Positions 24,701 to 25,976 of a stretch of 25,976 nt of DNA are shown here, piece by piece. Each line of letters begins with the position of its first letter. Positions within the stretch are counted from its first letter, which is position 1. The notes beneath the pieces are model-generated. The model was not told the origin of the DNA. It did no database searches and saw only the letters and a program-made list of their open reading frames with translations. The position numbers and the translations under genes were made by a program. Source of the DNA: CAZMSQ01 sp964569025 (lineage in GTDB: Bacteria > Bacteroidota > Bacteroidia > Chitinophagales > Saprospiraceae); NCBI GenBank assembly GCA_964569025.1, contig CAZMSQ010000032.1:1-25976 (forward strand), given 5' to 3'.

Positions 24701-25885
24701 GGCAGCTCAGGCGTGGTGATGTTTGTTGACAATTATGCCTACAGCACAGCAGGAGAAGAGGAAGACTACCTGTTGAGTCCGAAAATTCTGCTGCCAGATT
24801 CAGGCAATCTTCGCCTCAGTTTCGATTATGCCTATGCGTATTACAATGATGTTTTTTGGGACAAAATGCGCATTGATGTTTCGACAGACTGCGGCAATTC
24901 ATTTCCGTTTGTGGTCTTTGAGAAAGAGAAGGACGAGTTGTCGACCGCTCCCCCGGTTCAGGGCAGTTTTTCACCCCAGCAGGATGACTGGGAGCGGGTA
25001 TTCATTGACATGACCCCATTTGCCGGGGAGGAGGTGATTGTCCGGTTCGTCAACATTTCCGGATATGGCAATCAAATGTATCTTGACAATATCAATGTAT
25101 CGACTCTCACCCAGCCCATAGCCGGCTTTGGTCCGCCCACCGGTCAGTTGTGCGCCGAAACTCCAATTGAGCTCACCGATGCGAGTACAGGCGGCTTTTT
25201 GGCCTACTCCTGGATGCTGCCTGCTGGAGTCAGCATCCAGCAACAAACCCCTGATGAGGATGGCCTCTGGCAATTAACCGCTCAGGAAAGTGGCATATTT
25301 GAAATCACCTTGGTGGTGACCAACCCGCTTGGTACAGATACCACAACGGTGGTTCTTGACATTGCACCCCAGCCTGCACCTGCATTTGATTATCAGATTG
25401 ATGGTCAGCAGGTATCTTTCATGAACTCATCAGTGTATGCCGATTCCTACCTCTGGGAGTTTGGTGATGGGCAGCAAAGCGACCTTGCGGAGCCAGTGCA
25501 TACCTATGCAAGTCCCGGGACATACACTGTCTTGCTCACCGCCACAAACAGTTGCGGTGACCGCACCGTCCAATCTGAAATTGAAACTGTCACTTCAACC
25601 AACACCCCAAACGCTCAACCCTCAATGACCCTTTCCCCCAATCCCGCAACTGATCGGTTCATGGTCACTGTGTCTGGTCTCACAATTACCTCTGGCCTTA
25701 CGGCCACGCTGTCTGATTTGAATGGCAAGGCGCTCGACATCCCGATCCGGACCACACCATCCAGCTCAGATTCCTGTACAATTGAAGTAGAAACAAAGTT
25801 GCTCCCTGCCGGAATGTATGTGATATCAGTGAGCACTGAGGATGGGATTCTGACGCGTCGGGTTTCGGTGGTAGGGGGTGGTTGA
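21728..25885 (+). CDS. Secreted S8 (subtilisin-like) serine protease with T9SS sorting domain
   Basis: A 1385-aa modular exoprotease. A 24-residue polar lead precedes the signal core (AIAFAILVALPFMMQGQ); a propeptide-like region runs to about 220. The S8 catalytic domain (about 225-510) has Asp255 in VRDDGR, His285 in GTHGDQVAG, oxyanion Asn374 in SAGNSNG and nucleophile Ser454 in GGTSAAAPGVAGVM, so it should be active. It is followed by a beta-sandwich (about 525-650, with LINDLDLTASGPDG), an Ig/FN3-like stretch (about 655-830), a CARDB-like part (about 840-945), a MAM/jellyroll domain (about 950-1125, ending MYLDNINV), two PKD-type domains (about 1130-1290, with YLWEFGDG), and a type A T9SS C-terminal domain from about 1297 (SMTLSPNPATDRF, LLPAGMYVISV). 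It would cross the outer membrane by T9SS and be attached to or released from the surface. The ATG at 21728 is the only good start. Confidence 0.93.
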   Translation: MLEKVTISEGGSINTSLPSQPEIIRAIAFAILVALPFMMQGQTAIPLQSGTLVLSEDVFELDIRGEETADGQLFRVAWFDQIPVAPRRQELERSGWAFLRYLGKRAYMVSIPAGTNSVPDGVRAIVALKPELKIHPQVLDPSLPEWAVSEGGKTIVHIIGHKSVLPATALESLTTLQITPTFSYPRLAFFRAELTADQISQVAALPWVEWMELTTPPSVPDDDPARALHRSGMLDAAMPNGLHFTGAGVRTLVRDDGRLPVHPDFKGRLVDFGNDEDFFFGGGTHGDQVAGVIGGAGNINPRFRGMATGAILYNLNYEAEFTDTTLDLHLNDNVVITNSSYSNGCTSGYNFGAFNVDLQLFENPTLMHVFSAGNSNGSNCGYGAGNQWANVTGGHKIAKNCITVANLLADATLVTSSSRGPSSDGRLKPDLAANGQDQITAYPDDTYEAFGGTSAAAPGVAGVMAQLYEAYRTLHAQDPPAALIKALMLNTATDLGNPGPDYKYGWGHVNAWRAWQGLEAGSWMTDQAEHQDTVTFSIAIPDNLASARVMLYWPEPPASVATEEVLINDLDLTASGPDGSQYKPLVLRHEPQASLLDANAVPGRDSMNNVEQIFLSNPEPGIYTFAVSGTEIPLGPQSFFLTWHFDHAQEIAVTWPHGGESFIPGTSPEYIHWEAAGNEGDFLIEYSPDSGTTWQMVDEVSGTTRIYAWTVPESVTGKGLIRVSRDGVSGQSVAPFSIASPPSGLRPVTVCPDSIVWEWQPVDEATSYTFFKLGASYMDSIGHPADTLFAMASTFPYQPSKQDWVAVSMEGVNGLKSLRSIAVPFATNDLLNCQTARDLSLKGFVSPASGNLSLCEPFDEGLTMVLVNTGFAPASGIEFSYRLNEEPVVTELFSDTLYPGDTLFFQFTTPEQIVVGVDSMITGWVQWGEDEFPYNDTIPSYRFTTFIYGPSYAIPFLEQFSDADVELPAQWRILNPDDQLTWTPRTVTQSDGSSGVVMFVDNYAYSTAGEEEDYLLSPKILLPDSGNLRLSFDYAYAYYNDVFWDKMRIDVSTDCGNSFPFVVFEKEKDELSTAPPVQGSFSPQQDDWERVFIDMTPFAGEEVIVRFVNISGYGNQMYLDNINVSTLTQPIAGFGPPTGQLCAETPIELTDASTGGFLAYSWMLPAGVSIQQQTPDEDGLWQLTAQESGIFEITLVVTNPLGTDTTTVVLDIAPQPAPAFDYQIDGQQVSFMNSSVYADSYLWEFGDGQQSDLAEPVHTYASPGTYTVLLTATNSCGDRTVQSEIETVTSTNTPNAQPSMTLSPNPATDRFMVTVSGLTITSGLTATLSDLNGKALDIPIRTTPSSSDSCTIEVETKLLPAGMYVISVSTEDGILTRRVSVVGGG

Positions 25886-25920
25886 GAATTAAAAATTATA
25901 AATTAAAAATTATGAATTAT
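25886..25920. repeat. AT-rich heptamer tandem repeat, block 1 (5 copies)
   Basis: Five 7-bp units in a row, GAATTAA, AAATTAT, AAATTAA, AAATTAT and GAATTAT, share the core AATTA. They begin at the base after the protease stop codon. Confidence 0.85.
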
Positions 25921-25936
25921 GATGAGAGGGGGAGTT

Positions 25937-25971
25937 AATTACGAATTAGGAATTACGAATTACGAATTACG
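25937..25971. repeat. Heptamer tandem repeat AATTACG, block 2 (5 copies)
   Basis: Five units of AATTACG with one change (AATTAGG in the second) are separated from block 1 by 16 bp of G-rich sequence. Block 2 may continue past the window, which ends AATGA. Confidence 0.9.
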
Positions 25972-25976
25972 AATGA

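Noticed and set aside
25886..25976. CRISPR array
   Set aside because: The units are 7-bp back-to-back tandem repeats without spacers.

Overview
The window looks like ordinary chromosome from a member of the Bacteroidota, most likely the Saprospiria/Lewinella side of the phylum (inference). The evidence is a secreted protease with a type IX secretion (T9SS) C-terminal sorting domain, a TonB receptor with an N-terminal carboxypeptidase-regulatory-like domain, DUF4412 and LVIVD proteins, a YebC beginning MGRAFEYRK, and two promoters that fit the Bacteroidota consensus TTTG-N20-TAnnTTTG. No tRNA, rRNA, CRISPR, transposase or phage gene was recognised. A 100-N scaffold gap lies inside one gene.

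Layout. Positions 1-984 (+): the last codons of an ATP-dependent DNA ligase, then yebC with a clear promoter. 1003-2551 (-): an exported PqqB-like metallo-hydrolase and a DUF1801 protein, separated by a perfect 22-bp palindrome. 2709-4599 (+): a PhoA-type alkaline phosphatase lipoprotein with a Pho-box-like element upstream, then a Met-rich DUF4412 protein. 4600-4920 holds a strong terminator and a run of inverted repeats that may encode a structured RNA. 4921-12065 (-): corA, a small outer-membrane barrel protein overlapping a seven-repeat LVIVD lipoprotein gene, a 992-aa TonB-dependent receptor, and tpiA. 12168-21644 (+): a TMTC-like GT-C/TPR membrane protein, the tightly overlapping set folD - dinB-like - prmA - giant exported beta-rich protein, and a crotonase. 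21728-25885 (+): a 1385-aa multidomain S8 protease for T9SS export. The window ends in two blocks of AT-rich heptamer tandem repeats.

How the genes relate. Most are housekeeping (one-carbon folate, glycolysis, ribosomal protein methylation, Mg2+ transport) or envelope functions (phosphate scavenging, TonB uptake, surface lipoprotein, secreted protease). I see no defence island or biosynthetic cluster. The most interesting unexplained items are the structured intergenic region at 4645-4873, the palindromes in intergenic DNA, the heptamer repeats, the translational coupling of a giant exported protein to prmA, and the barrel/LVIVD two-gene unit.
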